Source of the DNA: Pontiellaceae bacterium | Lineage (GTDB): Bacteria > Verrucomicrobiota > Kiritimatiellia > Kiritimatiellales > Pontiellaceae | Reading direction: 5' to 3' | DNA length: 64,000 bases | Assembly (NCBI GenBank): GCA_016937945.1 | Contig: JAFGVP010000088.1 | Span: forward strand, 1-64,000 | Shown here: one piece after another, positions 17,098 through 25,465 of the stretch | Numbering within the stretch: position 1 is the stretch's first letter | Layout: every line of letters starts with the position of its first letter | Notes under the pieces: model-generated | What the model was told of the DNA's origin: nothing | Seen by the model: the letters and a program-made list of their open reading frames with translations, nothing else | The model's database searches: none | Translations under genes and position numbers: made by a program

Positions 17098-17976
17098 ATG
17101 AAGAGGAAAACCGCCGTTCACACATACCTCGCTGCCACGCTATCCGTCCTGCTGCTTCCGTCGGCTGTGTGGGCAAAAAGCTGCCTATGGAAAGCCTCGC
17201 TCGGAGAAAAGACGATATACCTTCAGGGCTCCATTCACTCGCTAAAACCCGAAAACTACCCATTGGCCGAAGCAATCCAACAGGCCTATCAGGAAAGCGA
17301 TACCATTTTTTTCGAGGCCGATATCGGAGAAATGCATACAAAAAAGACTCAGGATCTGTTACTGCAGAAAGCGACCTACCCCTCCGGACACGCCCTGAAA
17401 ACAGAACTCAGTGAGGAAAGCTACCGATTACTCCAGAAAGAGCTCGCTGCTTGCGGCATTTCCGAGACATTGATCCAGAACTACAAACCGTGGTTTGTCA
17501 GCATCATGATTATGGGGAAACGCTTTCAGAACATGGGATTGAATCCCGAACTTGGACTGGACAAGCATCTCTATGAACAGGCAGTCAAGGATGGCAAAAA
17601 AATCGATGCCTTTGAAACCATCGAGTTTCAGTTCAGCCTGTTTGAGTCGCTTTCGGACAACGATGACGATGCCTATACCCGCTACTTCATTAAGGACATG
17701 CAGCAGGGCATGGAAATGCTTCCGGAAATCATCAAGGCATGGACCGAGGGAAACCTGGATAAACTGAACTCCGTCTTCATGGAAGGAATCGAAGAATATC
17801 CTGAAATGTATGATCGTTTCGTCACGCAGCGCAATAAGGCGTGGATGAAAAGAATCGAAGGGATTCCCCCATCCGGGAAACCGGTTATGATTGTGGTCGG
17901 CGCCGCTCACCTTGCCGACAAGGAGGGCCTTGTCGCTCTGTTAAAGGCACGCGGATACACCGTAGAACAGCTGTAA
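17098..17976 (+). CDS. TraB/GumN (Tiki-like) family secreted protein
   Basis: A 292-residue protein with a signal peptide (MKRKTAVHTYLAATLSVLLLPSAVWA). AGGAG is seven bases before the ATG. The TraB/GumN fold is marked by two repeats: GSIHSLKPENYP near residue 44 with FFEADIG near 72, and a C-terminal VVGAAHLADKEGL near 265 with LLKARGYTVEQL at the end. GLDKHLYEQA and RNKAWMKRI are further family blocks. The GSxH, Glu and GxxH residues are those proposed to bind metal in Tiki/TraB proteases. It is likely periplasmic; substrate unknown. It is convergent with exonuclease III, with only 8 bp between stops. Confidence 0.88.
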   Translation: MKRKTAVHTYLAATLSVLLLPSAVWAKSCLWKASLGEKTIYLQGSIHSLKPENYPLAEAIQQAYQESDTIFFEADIGEMHTKKTQDLLLQKATYPSGHALKTELSEESYRLLQKELAACGISETLIQNYKPWFVSIMIMGKRFQNMGLNPELGLDKHLYEQAVKDGKKIDAFETIEFQFSLFESLSDNDDDAYTRYFIKDMQQGMEMLPEIIKAWTEGNLDKLNSVFMEGIEEYPEMYDRFVTQRNKAWMKRIEGIPPSGKPVMIVVGAAHLADKEGLVALLKARGYTVEQL

Positions 17977-17984
17977 ACGTCCGG

Positions 17985-18758
17985 TCAGCCCGCGAAAGTT
18001 GCGATCATAAAGGTATGATCCGACGGTTTTTCCATCCGGCGCGGTTCCAGGTCAATATTGCAGGAAATACTCCGCTGTGCGAGCGGCGGCGTTGCCAGCA
18101 CATAGTCAATGCGCCATCCTAGGTTGCGGTCGATGGCATTCTTTACCCGATAATCAAAAAATGAATAGAGTTCCTCCTCCGGATGATGTTTTCGGAAGAC
18201 GTCCTCAAACCCGAACGAGCAGACATCAAGAAAGGCGTTATGGGCATCTATATGATAACACGGATCATTCCGATGTGATTCGGGATTCGATACATCAATC
18301 GGTTCCACGGCAATATTGATATCGCCGATCCACGCCAACGGCTGTCCGGCATCATATTCCGACTCAAACAGCTTTTTCAGGCGCTTATACCAGCGAAGCT
18401 TATATTGATACATCGCATGATCAATCGCCCGCCCCTGCGGCACATAGGTATTCACCACCGAAACACCATCCACCACGGCACGCACCAGCCGCGTCTCATC
18501 CGCCGGCCCGCCGTCATCAAAACCGAACCGCACCTCCTGTGGCTCATTCCGGCAGATCAGCGCCACGCCGTTGTATGATTTCTCACCTTTAAACACCACA
18601 TGCCAGCCAGCATCTTCGATCGCACCGCACGGAAAATCTTCATCCTGCGCCTTGGTTTCCTGAATCCCGAGCACATCCGGTTGATGCTTTTCCAGCCACT
18701 GCAGAATGATCGGCAGTCGCGATCGGATCGAATTTGCGTTGAACGTTGCAATTTTCAT
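17985..18758 (-). CDS. xth: Exodeoxyribonuclease III
   Basis: A 257-residue EEP-fold nuclease. Motifs in order: ATFNANSIRSR (N at the active site), GIQETKAQD (catalytic Glu), NTYVPQGR (Tyr), WIGDINIAV (Asp-Asn), WRIDYVLATP (Asp) and PSDHTFMIA (catalytic Asp-His). The length is typical for XthA. It cuts 5' of abasic sites in base-excision repair and degrades 3' ends of duplex DNA. It is divergent from the lipoprotein thioredoxin gene at 18837. Confidence 0.95.
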   Translation of the reverse strand: MKIATFNANSIRSRLPIILQWLEKHQPDVLGIQETKAQDEDFPCGAIEDAGWHVVFKGEKSYNGVALICRNEPQEVRFGFDDGGPADETRLVRAVVDGVSVVNTYVPQGRAIDHAMYQYKLRWYKRLKKLFESEYDAGQPLAWIGDINIAVEPIDVSNPESHRNDPCYHIDAHNAFLDVCSFGFEDVFRKHHPEEELYSFFDYRVKNAIDRNLGWRIDYVLATPPLAQRSISCNIDLEPRRMEKPSDHTFMIATFAG

Positions 18759-18836
18759 GGTGTCTCTCTGTTTAAATTAATACAGTACCTTTTATGTATT
18801 ATTTACTCATCAAGTCAAGCGACAGGACGTTTTTCT

Positions 18837-19343
18837 ATGATTAACCGAACCGGCATCCACATTTCAATCCTCTGCATCACCCTGACCCTGTTGTTCGGAT
18901 GCAGTCCGGCGCCGCCACAGGGAAAACCGGCATCGCCGGCTGAAATCCGGGCAAAAATCGATACCTCAAAGGATCGACTGCTCATGGTTCACGTCTGGGC
19001 AACGTGGTGCGATCCATGCCGTGATGAATTTCCAGAACTGCTGAAAGCGTACCGGAAGACGCACCCGCTCGGACTCGAAATGATGCTCGTATCTGCTGAT
19101 GATCCAACCGATCCGGCAACCGTAAATGAATTTTTACAGGAACACAAATCACCCATGAACAGCCTGATAACTACGGAACTTGACCAAAACTTTATCGAAA
19201 CCCTATCTCCCGCATGGCAGGGCGCGCTGCCGGCCACCTTCTTCTACGATTCCGAAGGAAACCTGCTCGAAGAGTGGCAGGGCCGGCGAACCTATGCAGA
19301 CTATGTCGCAACCATAGAACGGCTGTTAAAAGAAAAGGAGTAG
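18837..19343 (+). CDS. TlpA-like thioredoxin lipoprotein
   Basis: A 168-residue lipoprotein. The lipobox LLFGC lies near residue 22 (mature Cys followed by SPAPPQGKP). The thioredoxin-fold TlpA/ResA domain has the active site WATWCDPCRDEFPELL near residue 60 and a cis-Pro region (GALPATFFYD). AGGA lies about nine bases before the ATG at 18837; the open frame extends upstream across the xth promoter region but shows no start signal. It is probably a periplasm-facing dithiol reductase, relevant to cytochrome c maturation. It is co-transcribed with the thioredoxin-like gene four bases downstream. Confidence 0.87.
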   Translation: MINRTGIHISILCITLTLLFGCSPAPPQGKPASPAEIRAKIDTSKDRLLMVHVWATWCDPCRDEFPELLKAYRKTHPLGLEMMLVSADDPTDPATVNEFLQEHKSPMNSLITTELDQNFIETLSPAWQGALPATFFYDSEGNLLEEWQGRRTYADYVATIERLLKEKE

Positions 19344-19347
19344 TCAC

Positions 19348-19944
19348 ATGAAGAAGTATCACATTGCTTACGCGGCCATGCTCTCCCTGCTGGGAACGGC
19401 CCTGACCGCGCCGGCGATCGAACTGGGCGAAAGTCTGGTCGATACCGAGGTGTCCATGCAGAATATTGATGGAAGCATGGTCACGATAGATTCGGCAAAG
19501 GGTGAAAAAGGCACCCTGGTTATATTCACCTGCAATCACTGTCCATTCGTAATGGCGTGGCAGAAGGAAATGGCACAGATCGGCAACGAATACCTGAAAA
19601 AAGGCGTTGGAGTCATCTTTATCAATTCCAACGACCCCGCCGCCAAGGGTGACAGCTTTGAAGGCATGCAGGCGTTGGCCAAGGCGGAAGGATACACATT
19701 TCCTTATGCCGTAGACGCCACATCGGAAATTGCCAAGCATTACGGTGCCGCCAAAACGCCGGATGTTTTCCTTTTCGATGCCGCCGGAAAATTGGCCTAC
19801 AAAGGTGCGGTAAGTGAAGGCGGCCGCGCTCCGAAGGAAGGTGGTGAGCCCTATCTGAAAAACGCGCTTGATGCGTTGCTCGCGGACAAACCGATCCCTA
19901 CTCCCACTACCAAGGCTGTAGGCTGCTCGATCAAGTTCCGCTGA
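19348..19944 (+). CDS. Secreted thioredoxin-fold (redoxin) protein
   Basis: A 198-residue protein with a signal peptide (MKKYHIAYAAMLSLLGTALTAPA) and an AhpC/TSA-redoxin fold: LVIFTCNHCPFVMAWQKEM gives a CxxCP active site near residue 57, and a cis-Pro loop follows (AAKTPDVFLFD). This CNHCPF group is known as thioredoxin family / redoxin-domain proteins of unclear substrate, some periplasmic. GGAG precedes the ATG. It follows the TlpA-like gene by four bases and ends at a strong terminator at 19968, so the two form a periplasmic thiol-redox operon. Confidence 0.87.
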   Translation: MKKYHIAYAAMLSLLGTALTAPAIELGESLVDTEVSMQNIDGSMVTIDSAKGEKGTLVIFTCNHCPFVMAWQKEMAQIGNEYLKKGVGVIFINSNDPAAKGDSFEGMQALAKAEGYTFPYAVDATSEIAKHYGAAKTPDVFLFDAAGKLAYKGAVSEGGRAPKEGGEPYLKNALDALLADKPIPTPTTKAVGCSIKFR

Positions 19945-19967
19945 TACAAACCGGCGAACGAAGAACG

Positions 19968-20004
19968 AGGCCGGCAGGTTGTATACCTGCCGGCCTTATC
20001 TTTT
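19968..20004 (+). terminator. Rho-independent terminator after the redoxin pair
   Basis: A 12-bp perfect stem (19968-19979 with 19985-19996, sequence AGGCCGGCAGGT) with a 5-base loop, followed by TATCTTTTA. It starts 23 bases past the stop. Confidence 0.88.
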
Positions 20005-20111
20005 ACCCTGTCGAAAGGGTTGAACTGCCCCCGTGAATCGCCCATAAAAGGAGCGTCATTTCCAATCGGTTGGAAAGGTATGGAGAAACACGCAGTACGG
20101 AATCCGTTCTT

Positions 20112-21770
20112 ATGAACAACGAAGAAGTTAAAACGACCAATTTCATTCACGACATCATTGACGCCGATCTATCTTCCGGTAAACGGACCGAAGTGGTCAC
20201 CCGTTTCCCGCCTGAACCAAACGGCTACCTGCACATCGGGCACGCCAAGGCGATCTATCTCGATTTCGGAACGGCCGAAAAATACAACGGGCGCTGCCAC
20301 CTGCGATTCGACGACACCAACCCGGAAGCTGAAGACATTGAATACGTCAACGCCATTCAGGAAGACATTAAGTGGCTTGGTTATGACTGGGGCGAACACC
20401 TCTACTGGGCGTCTGACTATTTCGACACGATGTATGACTATGCCGTCCGGCTCATCAAAAAGGGAAAAGCCTACGTCTGCGAACTCACAAAAGAAGAGTT
20501 CAAGGATCACCGAGGAATTCCGACCGAGCCAGGCAAGGAACCGCCCGGACGTACCCGTTCGATGGAGGAAAATCTCGACCTCTTTGAACGCATGAAGAAC
20601 GGCGAGTTTGAAGATGGAACCTACACGCTGCGAGCCCGGATCGACATGACGTCCCCGAACCTGCACATGCGTGATCCCGCCATTTACCGCATCAAGAAAG
20701 CACATCACCACAACACCGGTGACAAGTGGTGCATCTATCCGATGTATGACTTTGCGCACTGTATCGAAGACTCGATCGAAGGCGTTACCCACTCTATGTG
20801 CACCATGGAATTCGAGGTTCACCGCCCGCTCTACGACTGGATACTGGAAGAGCTCGAAGTCTTTCAGTCGCATCAGTATGAATTTTCCAAACTGAATCTC
20901 ACCTATATCGTACTCAGCAAGCGTCGTCTCCTCCAGCTGGTCAACGAAGGCCGCGTCAGCGGCTGGGATGATCCGCGCATGCCGACCCTCTGCGGAATGC
21001 GCCGGCGCGGCTTTACCCCTGAGGCCATCAAAAAACTCTGCTCCGTCGTGGGTTGCACCAAGTTTGAAGGCATTACGGAAATCGAACTGTTCGAAAGTAT
21101 TGTCCGCGACGACCTGAACGAAAATTCACTGCGCGCCATGGCCGTTGTCGATCCCATCAAGGTGATCATTGAAAACTATCCCGAGGATCAGGTCGACGAA
21201 TTTGAAATTCCGAATCACCCGCAGAAGGAAGAGCTTGGAACCCGCCAGGTTCCATTCAGCCGGGAACTCTGGATCGAGCGCGATGACTACATGGATGACG
21301 CTCCCAATAAATTCAAGGGTTTCACGATCGGTCGAGAAGTCCGCCTGCGCGGGGCTTATCTCGCCACCTGCAATGAAGTGATCAAGGATGCCGATGGCAA
21401 GGTTCTGGAACTGCGCTGCTCTTACGACCCCGAAACCAAAGGCGGAAGCGCGCCGGACGGACGAAAAGTCCGCAGTACGATTCACTGGGTTTCCGCAAAA
21501 CATGCTGTCGATGCAGAGGTCCGTCTTTATGACCGGCTCTACACCGTAGAAAACCCGCTGGGCGACAAAGAAAAGGATTTCAAGGACTTCCTGAATCCTG
21601 AATCACTCGAAGTGATCACCGCCAAGCTTGAGCCGATGCTCGCCACGGTGGAACCGGGTACGCGCTTCCAGTTTGAACGAGTCGGCTACTTCTGTGCCGA
21701 CAAAGATCACTCGTCTGAACAGCCGATCTTCAACCGGACGCTTACCCTGCGTGCCCCGCGTAAGCTCTAG
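20112..21770 (+). CDS. glnS: Glutaminyl-tRNA synthetase
   Basis: A 552-residue class-I synthetase, E. coli GlnRS length being 554. FPPEPNGYLHIGHAK holds the HIGH motif near residue 31, YIVLSKRRLL is the KMSKS-type loop (here VLSKR), and the CP1 block with the acceptor-stem contact is present, followed by the beta-barrel anticodon domain ending in EQPIFNRTLTLRAPRK. I chose ATG 20112 because MNNEEVKTTNFI aligns with the start of known GlnRS. An earlier TTG at 20070 gives 14 extra residues, with a GGAG 16 bases upstream. It charges tRNA-Gln directly; many bacteria lack it and use the amidotransferase route. A hairpin at 21793 follows. Confidence 0.95.
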   Translation: MNNEEVKTTNFIHDIIDADLSSGKRTEVVTRFPPEPNGYLHIGHAKAIYLDFGTAEKYNGRCHLRFDDTNPEAEDIEYVNAIQEDIKWLGYDWGEHLYWASDYFDTMYDYAVRLIKKGKAYVCELTKEEFKDHRGIPTEPGKEPPGRTRSMEENLDLFERMKNGEFEDGTYTLRARIDMTSPNLHMRDPAIYRIKKAHHHNTGDKWCIYPMYDFAHCIEDSIEGVTHSMCTMEFEVHRPLYDWILEELEVFQSHQYEFSKLNLTYIVLSKRRLLQLVNEGRVSGWDDPRMPTLCGMRRRGFTPEAIKKLCSVVGCTKFEGITEIELFESIVRDDLNENSLRAMAVVDPIKVIIENYPEDQVDEFEIPNHPQKEELGTRQVPFSRELWIERDDYMDDAPNKFKGFTIGREVRLRGAYLATCNEVIKDADGKVLELRCSYDPETKGGSAPDGRKVRSTIHWVSAKHAVDAEVRLYDRLYTVENPLGDKEKDFKDFLNPESLEVITAKLEPMLATVEPGTRFQFERVGYFCADKDHSSEQPIFNRTLTLRAPRKL

Positions 21771-21792
21771 CTGATCTACATTACAACATACG

Positions 21793-21821
21793 GGCTATGT
21801 CATTTCTGAAATGCCATAGCC
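21793..21821. terminator. Hairpin between convergent glnS and the FGE-like gene
   Basis: GGCTATG-T-CATTTC (21793-21806) pairs with GAAATG-C-CATAGCC (21808-21821) with one mismatch and a one-base formal loop, so a few base pairs open in practice. It is placed to end both converging transcripts, but T-runs are weak. Confidence 0.6.
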
Positions 21822-21855
21822 TATTGATGGATTGTAAACATTCTTACCCATCGGA

Positions 21856-24030
21856 TCAGGGATTAACTTCCGGAGGAAGATCCACGCGAATCCGATAAAA
21901 GCGGCATCCTGTGGCGGCGGAATCTTCATAACTCTGAAGCTTTCCGTTACCCACGAAACCGGCGAGCAGCTTCCAATCAATCGGGTAGAGAGAATCACTG
22001 TATTCTATGAAGTAGAGACGGTCCGAGGCCGTCCAGCATGAGATAGTGACCGTTCCGCCGGCATCGCCCGCAACGCTGAAGTCTAAGTTTGAATCCGGAT
22101 CAATTGGACTGGATCCCAGCCACAGTTCTTCAAGATTCGTGTAGCCGTCATGATCCGGATCTTCATTTGGATATGCAGACGTTGCTGTTCCGAAATAGGC
22201 CGCCTCCCAATCATTTGGAAGTTCATCGCCATCACTGTCAACTGAGGGTTGCCAGATGTAGGTTTCTGCAATGGTCGATTCAACGAGGAGACGGTATGCA
22301 CGACTCGATACGTCGGTGCTGTCCTCTACTTCAACGATCGCCCCTGATCCCGTGAAGGACTGCAGATCCCTCCAGTCGCCGACCAAGAGTGACTCTCGGT
22401 ATTGAATACGATATGAACACCCGACGGCGGTCTGACAGGAGAGCAGGACCGTTCCATTCGTTGTCGCTGAAATTGCAAGATCAATATTGGAAATCGCGTT
22501 GGTCGGATCCGTACCCAGCCAGAACTCTTCCTGATTAGAGTAGCCGTCGCCATCCGAATCGCCCGATGCCACCATACCGGTCGTCGTACCGGAATACACC
22601 AGTTCCCAGTCATTCGGCAAATCATCATCATCGTTATCGGGCAGCCAGTGCCAGACAATGGTTGACGCCGTTTCCGTCAATGGAATGAGGCCGGTACTGC
22701 TGGTTGTTCCACTTGCAGCAATGGAGCCGGAACCGGTCCACCCCTTCAGAATATAAACTGTACCAGAAATATTAACAGATGCCTCTGCCGAACATTCAAC
22801 CGAGGAGCCCCATGCGTAGATATAGAGCCCCTCATCCGGAACCGTGGATGCTATGTCGGAAATGACCGCCAAGGTATAATCACGCGCATCCACCAGCGTC
22901 GTAGCCGATCCGGAAACCGATGTACCGGCATTCCGAACGGTTCGTATTCCGATATAGATTGAAGAATTGACCGGCAAATCTGCAAAGCTGTTACCACAAC
23001 GGGCCTGGTCTGCGCCATGCAGCCAACTGCCCCCTCTGAAGATTCGGTTGGTACCGCCGACATCCGTATCCCAGCACCACTCCCACACGTTGCCGATAAT
23101 TTCGTACAGCCCGTAATGGTTGGGCGCAAAAGATCCAGCCGGAAGTGTGAGAGGCCAATCCATTCCGGTATCAGGATGAAAGCCGCGGGTTGCACTCTGA
23201 TCATATCCAAGAGACGATGAACTGAAATAATTAGCATCGTCATGCGTCAGTGCATCCCCCTGAGGAAAACGCGTCGAAGCCCCGGCGCGGGCGGCATATT
23301 CCCACTCTTCACTGGTCGGCAAACGATAGCCCTCTGCACCAAGATCCCAATCCGGGCGATCCGTGCCGGTTCGGTAAGGAATACCGTCAACGGTATATGA
23401 GGGAGTCAATCCTTCCATTTCACTGCGCGCATTGCACCACTTAACGCTATCGTGCCAGCTCACAGCGGTAATGGGATGCCCGTTCGTCACCGCAATTCCC
23501 TGATTATCAAAATCATACCCGTTTGCGATCGCCCATTGATAAACGGAATTCCACATATCAAGAGTAACTTCTGACTGATCCATGTAGAGACTGTTGGTTG
23601 ACGTTAGAGAAAAGGCCCCATAGTCTGGATCGATTCCTGACTGAGTCCCCGAAGGGATGACCACCATTCCCGGCACCGGAGATGGCGTGGAACCATCTTC
23701 ATCAGCAGCGATTACCCAGAAAGTCAGCCCCTCTGAGCTGGATCCATTCCAGTCGGCGCCGGCATCCCAGACAATCGACCGATCGATTCCGGTCGCGATA
23801 TCTGAACCGACATCCCCGGTCAGACTGGAAAGCAGAACTTCATCACCGCCGTCGTAGGCGAGCAGCGAGACAGATACGGCATTCGTGATATCACTTGAAA
23901 TATCATAGCTTATGGTCACCAGCTTTGTGCCGGGCAACTGCTCTGCCATCATGTTATCCACGGTGACTACCGCGTAAGACGTCACACTGCAAAGAAGCAA
24001 CCAAACCACAAGCATCCATCTCGTTTTCAT
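21856..24030 (-). CDS. Secreted FGE/SUMF1-like protein with TSP3-like calcium loops
   Basis: A 724-residue secreted protein, last gene of the giant-protein operon. Signal peptide MKTRWMLVVWLLLCSVTSYA; AAGGAAG five bases before the ATG. A beta-rich N-terminal domain (about 25-125) precedes the FGE-sulfatase fold (about 125-390: EVTLDMWNSVYQWA, RLPTSEEWEYAARAG, GNVWEWCWD, RGGSWLHGADQARC). The usual first active-site Cys of formylglycine-generating enzymes (GGSxxC) is absent, so a binding role is more likely than sulfatase activation. Two DSDGDGYSNQEEFWLGTDP-type Ca-binding loops follow, each leading into a shared module with Tyr/Trp at fixed places and ending FYRIRVDLP. The 25-bp gap to the subtilase is the only junction without overlap. 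Confidence 0.82.
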   Translation of the reverse strand: MKTRWMLVVWLLLCSVTSYAVVTVDNMMAEQLPGTKLVTISYDISSDITNAVSVSLLAYDGGDEVLLSSLTGDVGSDIATGIDRSIVWDAGADWNGSSSEGLTFWVIAADEDGSTPSPVPGMVVIPSGTQSGIDPDYGAFSLTSTNSLYMDQSEVTLDMWNSVYQWAIANGYDFDNQGIAVTNGHPITAVSWHDSVKWCNARSEMEGLTPSYTVDGIPYRTGTDRPDWDLGAEGYRLPTSEEWEYAARAGASTRFPQGDALTHDDANYFSSSSLGYDQSATRGFHPDTGMDWPLTLPAGSFAPNHYGLYEIIGNVWEWCWDTDVGGTNRIFRGGSWLHGADQARCGNSFADLPVNSSIYIGIRTVRNAGTSVSGSATTLVDARDYTLAVISDIASTVPDEGLYIYAWGSSVECSAEASVNISGTVYILKGWTGSGSIAASGTTSSTGLIPLTETASTIVWHWLPDNDDDDLPNDWELVYSGTTTGMVASGDSDGDGYSNQEEFWLGTDPTNAISNIDLAISATTNGTVLLSCQTAVGCSYRIQYRESLLVGDWRDLQSFTGSGAIVEVEDSTDVSSRAYRLLVESTIAETYIWQPSVDSDGDELPNDWEAAYFGTATSAYPNEDPDHDGYTNLEELWLGSSPIDPDSNLDFSVAGDAGGTVTISCWTASDRLYFIEYSDSLYPIDWKLLAGFVGNGKLQSYEDSAATGCRFYRIRVDLPPEVNP

Positions 24031-24055
24031 TGTTCTTCCTTCGTTAAACATTCCT

Positions 24056-25465
24056 TCACTCCGATTCCGGAGTTACAACAATCCTGTAGAACGCTGCATC
24101 CGCGGCTGGCTGCAGCTGGAATTCCAACATCGTTCCATTGGTCTGCGTTGATGCGGAAACCGATGTCCAAACGGATAGATCCAAGCCAACAGATTCCTGC
24201 AGTTCGTATCTGATTCCCGGATGAATCTGTGTAGACACAACCAGATTTGACGGCGTAGCCTCCGTCACCTGCGGCCCAAAACCGTCAACAAGTCCGCTCA
24301 GTGCAGCCGCAAGCCAGGTCGCCTGTCCAAAATCAATCCGGCCCCAGCCATAACCCGGGTCCCACCCCGGATCGCCAAGATCAACCGCCGTGGTTTGCAG
24401 GATGGCGATTGCCTCGTCAGCAGACAGCAATGGATTGATTGAAAAGAGCGCCGCAAAAACCCCCGAGACCAAGGGGGTTGCATAGCTGGTTCCACTTCCG
24501 GAAACATAGCCAAGGGCTGATGTGGAATAGACCGATTTTCCGGGTGCCGCAAAATCGATGTGCGGGCCATAATGGGATTGCAGGACATCATTCTGGTCGG
24601 TCATGGAAACCGCAATAATGTAGGGCTGATTGGCATAATCAAGCAGTCCGTTTCCGTTTACGCCCGCCATGACTACCACACCATCAACGGTATCCCGCAC
24701 ATATTTTGCAGCCAGATTGAGCGTTTCGCTGTAGGCTCCATCCCAGCTGACGTTCACGACGCGCACCCCATGATCAGCACACCAACGAATGGCGGCATCC
24801 AGCTCACTCACCGTTGTGCTGGTCCCGCTGGTATTCTGCACAGGAATGATCGAACAGTTGGCCGCACCGGAAATCCCGATTCCATTGTCCAGCACGGCTG
24901 CCGCCATACCTGCCGACATGCTGGCATGATCATCAGAACCGGCCACCACCGTAACCTCCTGCTGCACATTCCATCCATTCACGGCGTTGGCCGCAAGGTC
25001 CGGATGAGCAGGATTGAACGGAAGATCAACAATCGCAATGATGACACCCGCATCACCGGTTCCCCACTCCCACGCCTGTGCACTGCCGATCATCTCATGA
25101 TGCCATTGATTGCCGTTCAGCGGATCGTTGGGCTCATACTGGCGCATCAGAACACGGTCTTTTTCAACAAATTCAACATCCTTGCGCCGGGCCAGCACAG
25201 CAATGGCCTTATCTGTATCCGCCGGAGCAACCAGCAGTCCGCGCACCCGGTCCTGCTGCCGGAACTTGATCAGAACCTCGCCGGAAGACTCCTCGCATGA
25301 CTGAGTGTGGACAGACTGACGATGATGAGCCCGCAATTGTCCAAGACTCATGGTCCGTTGCAACAGATCCGGATGTTCCAGTTCTGTCAGGCTCAGCGCG
25401 CCGGCCTCAGCCCCGGCACAGAGGCCGAGCAGGCAGACCATACAGTTCGTTACCCATCGTTTCAT
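24056..25465 (-). CDS. Secreted subtilase (S8) with altered Asp and His motifs
   Basis: A 469-residue protein with a signal peptide (MKRWVTNCMVCLLGLCAGAEA). An inhibitor-I9-like propeptide segment (VLIKFRQQDR ... DVEFVEKDRVL) is followed by the S8 domain. The catalytic Ser motif GSGTSYATPLVSG is intact and the oxyanion Asn appears in VVMAGVNGNG. The Asp motif reads IAIVDLPFNPAHPDL (DTG replaced by DLP) and the His motif reads DDHASMSAGMAAA (HGT replaced by HAS), so the triad residues remain but the flanking glycines are lost. Activity may be altered. It ends with the shared module (YELQESVGLDLSVW ... AAFYRIVV). The start overlaps the previous gene's stop (ATGA). Confidence 0.87.
   Translation of the reverse strand: MKRWVTNCMVCLLGLCAGAEAGALSLTELEHPDLLQRTMSLGQLRAHHRQSVHTQSCEESSGEVLIKFRQQDRVRGLLVAPADTDKAIAVLARRKDVEFVEKDRVLMRQYEPNDPLNGNQWHHEMIGSAQAWEWGTGDAGVIIAIVDLPFNPAHPDLAANAVNGWNVQQEVTVVAGSDDHASMSAGMAAAVLDNGIGISGAANCSIIPVQNTSGTSTTVSELDAAIRWCADHGVRVVNVSWDGAYSETLNLAAKYVRDTVDGVVVMAGVNGNGLLDYANQPYIIAVSMTDQNDVLQSHYGPHIDFAAPGKSVYSTSALGYVSGSGTSYATPLVSGVFAALFSINPLLSADEAIAILQTTAVDLGDPGWDPGYGWGRIDFGQATWLAAALSGLVDGFGPQVTEATPSNLVVSTQIHPGIRYELQESVGLDLSVWTSVSASTQTNGTMLEFQLQPAADAAFYRIVVTPESE

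Noticed and set aside
18600-18836. Upstream extension of the TlpA-like gene
   Set aside because: It overlaps the divergent exonuclease III gene; the lipoprotein signal begins only at 18837.
20070-20111. TTG start for glnS giving 14 extra residues
   Set aside because: The extra residues do not align with known GlnRS starts; the later ATG does. Kept as an alternative only.
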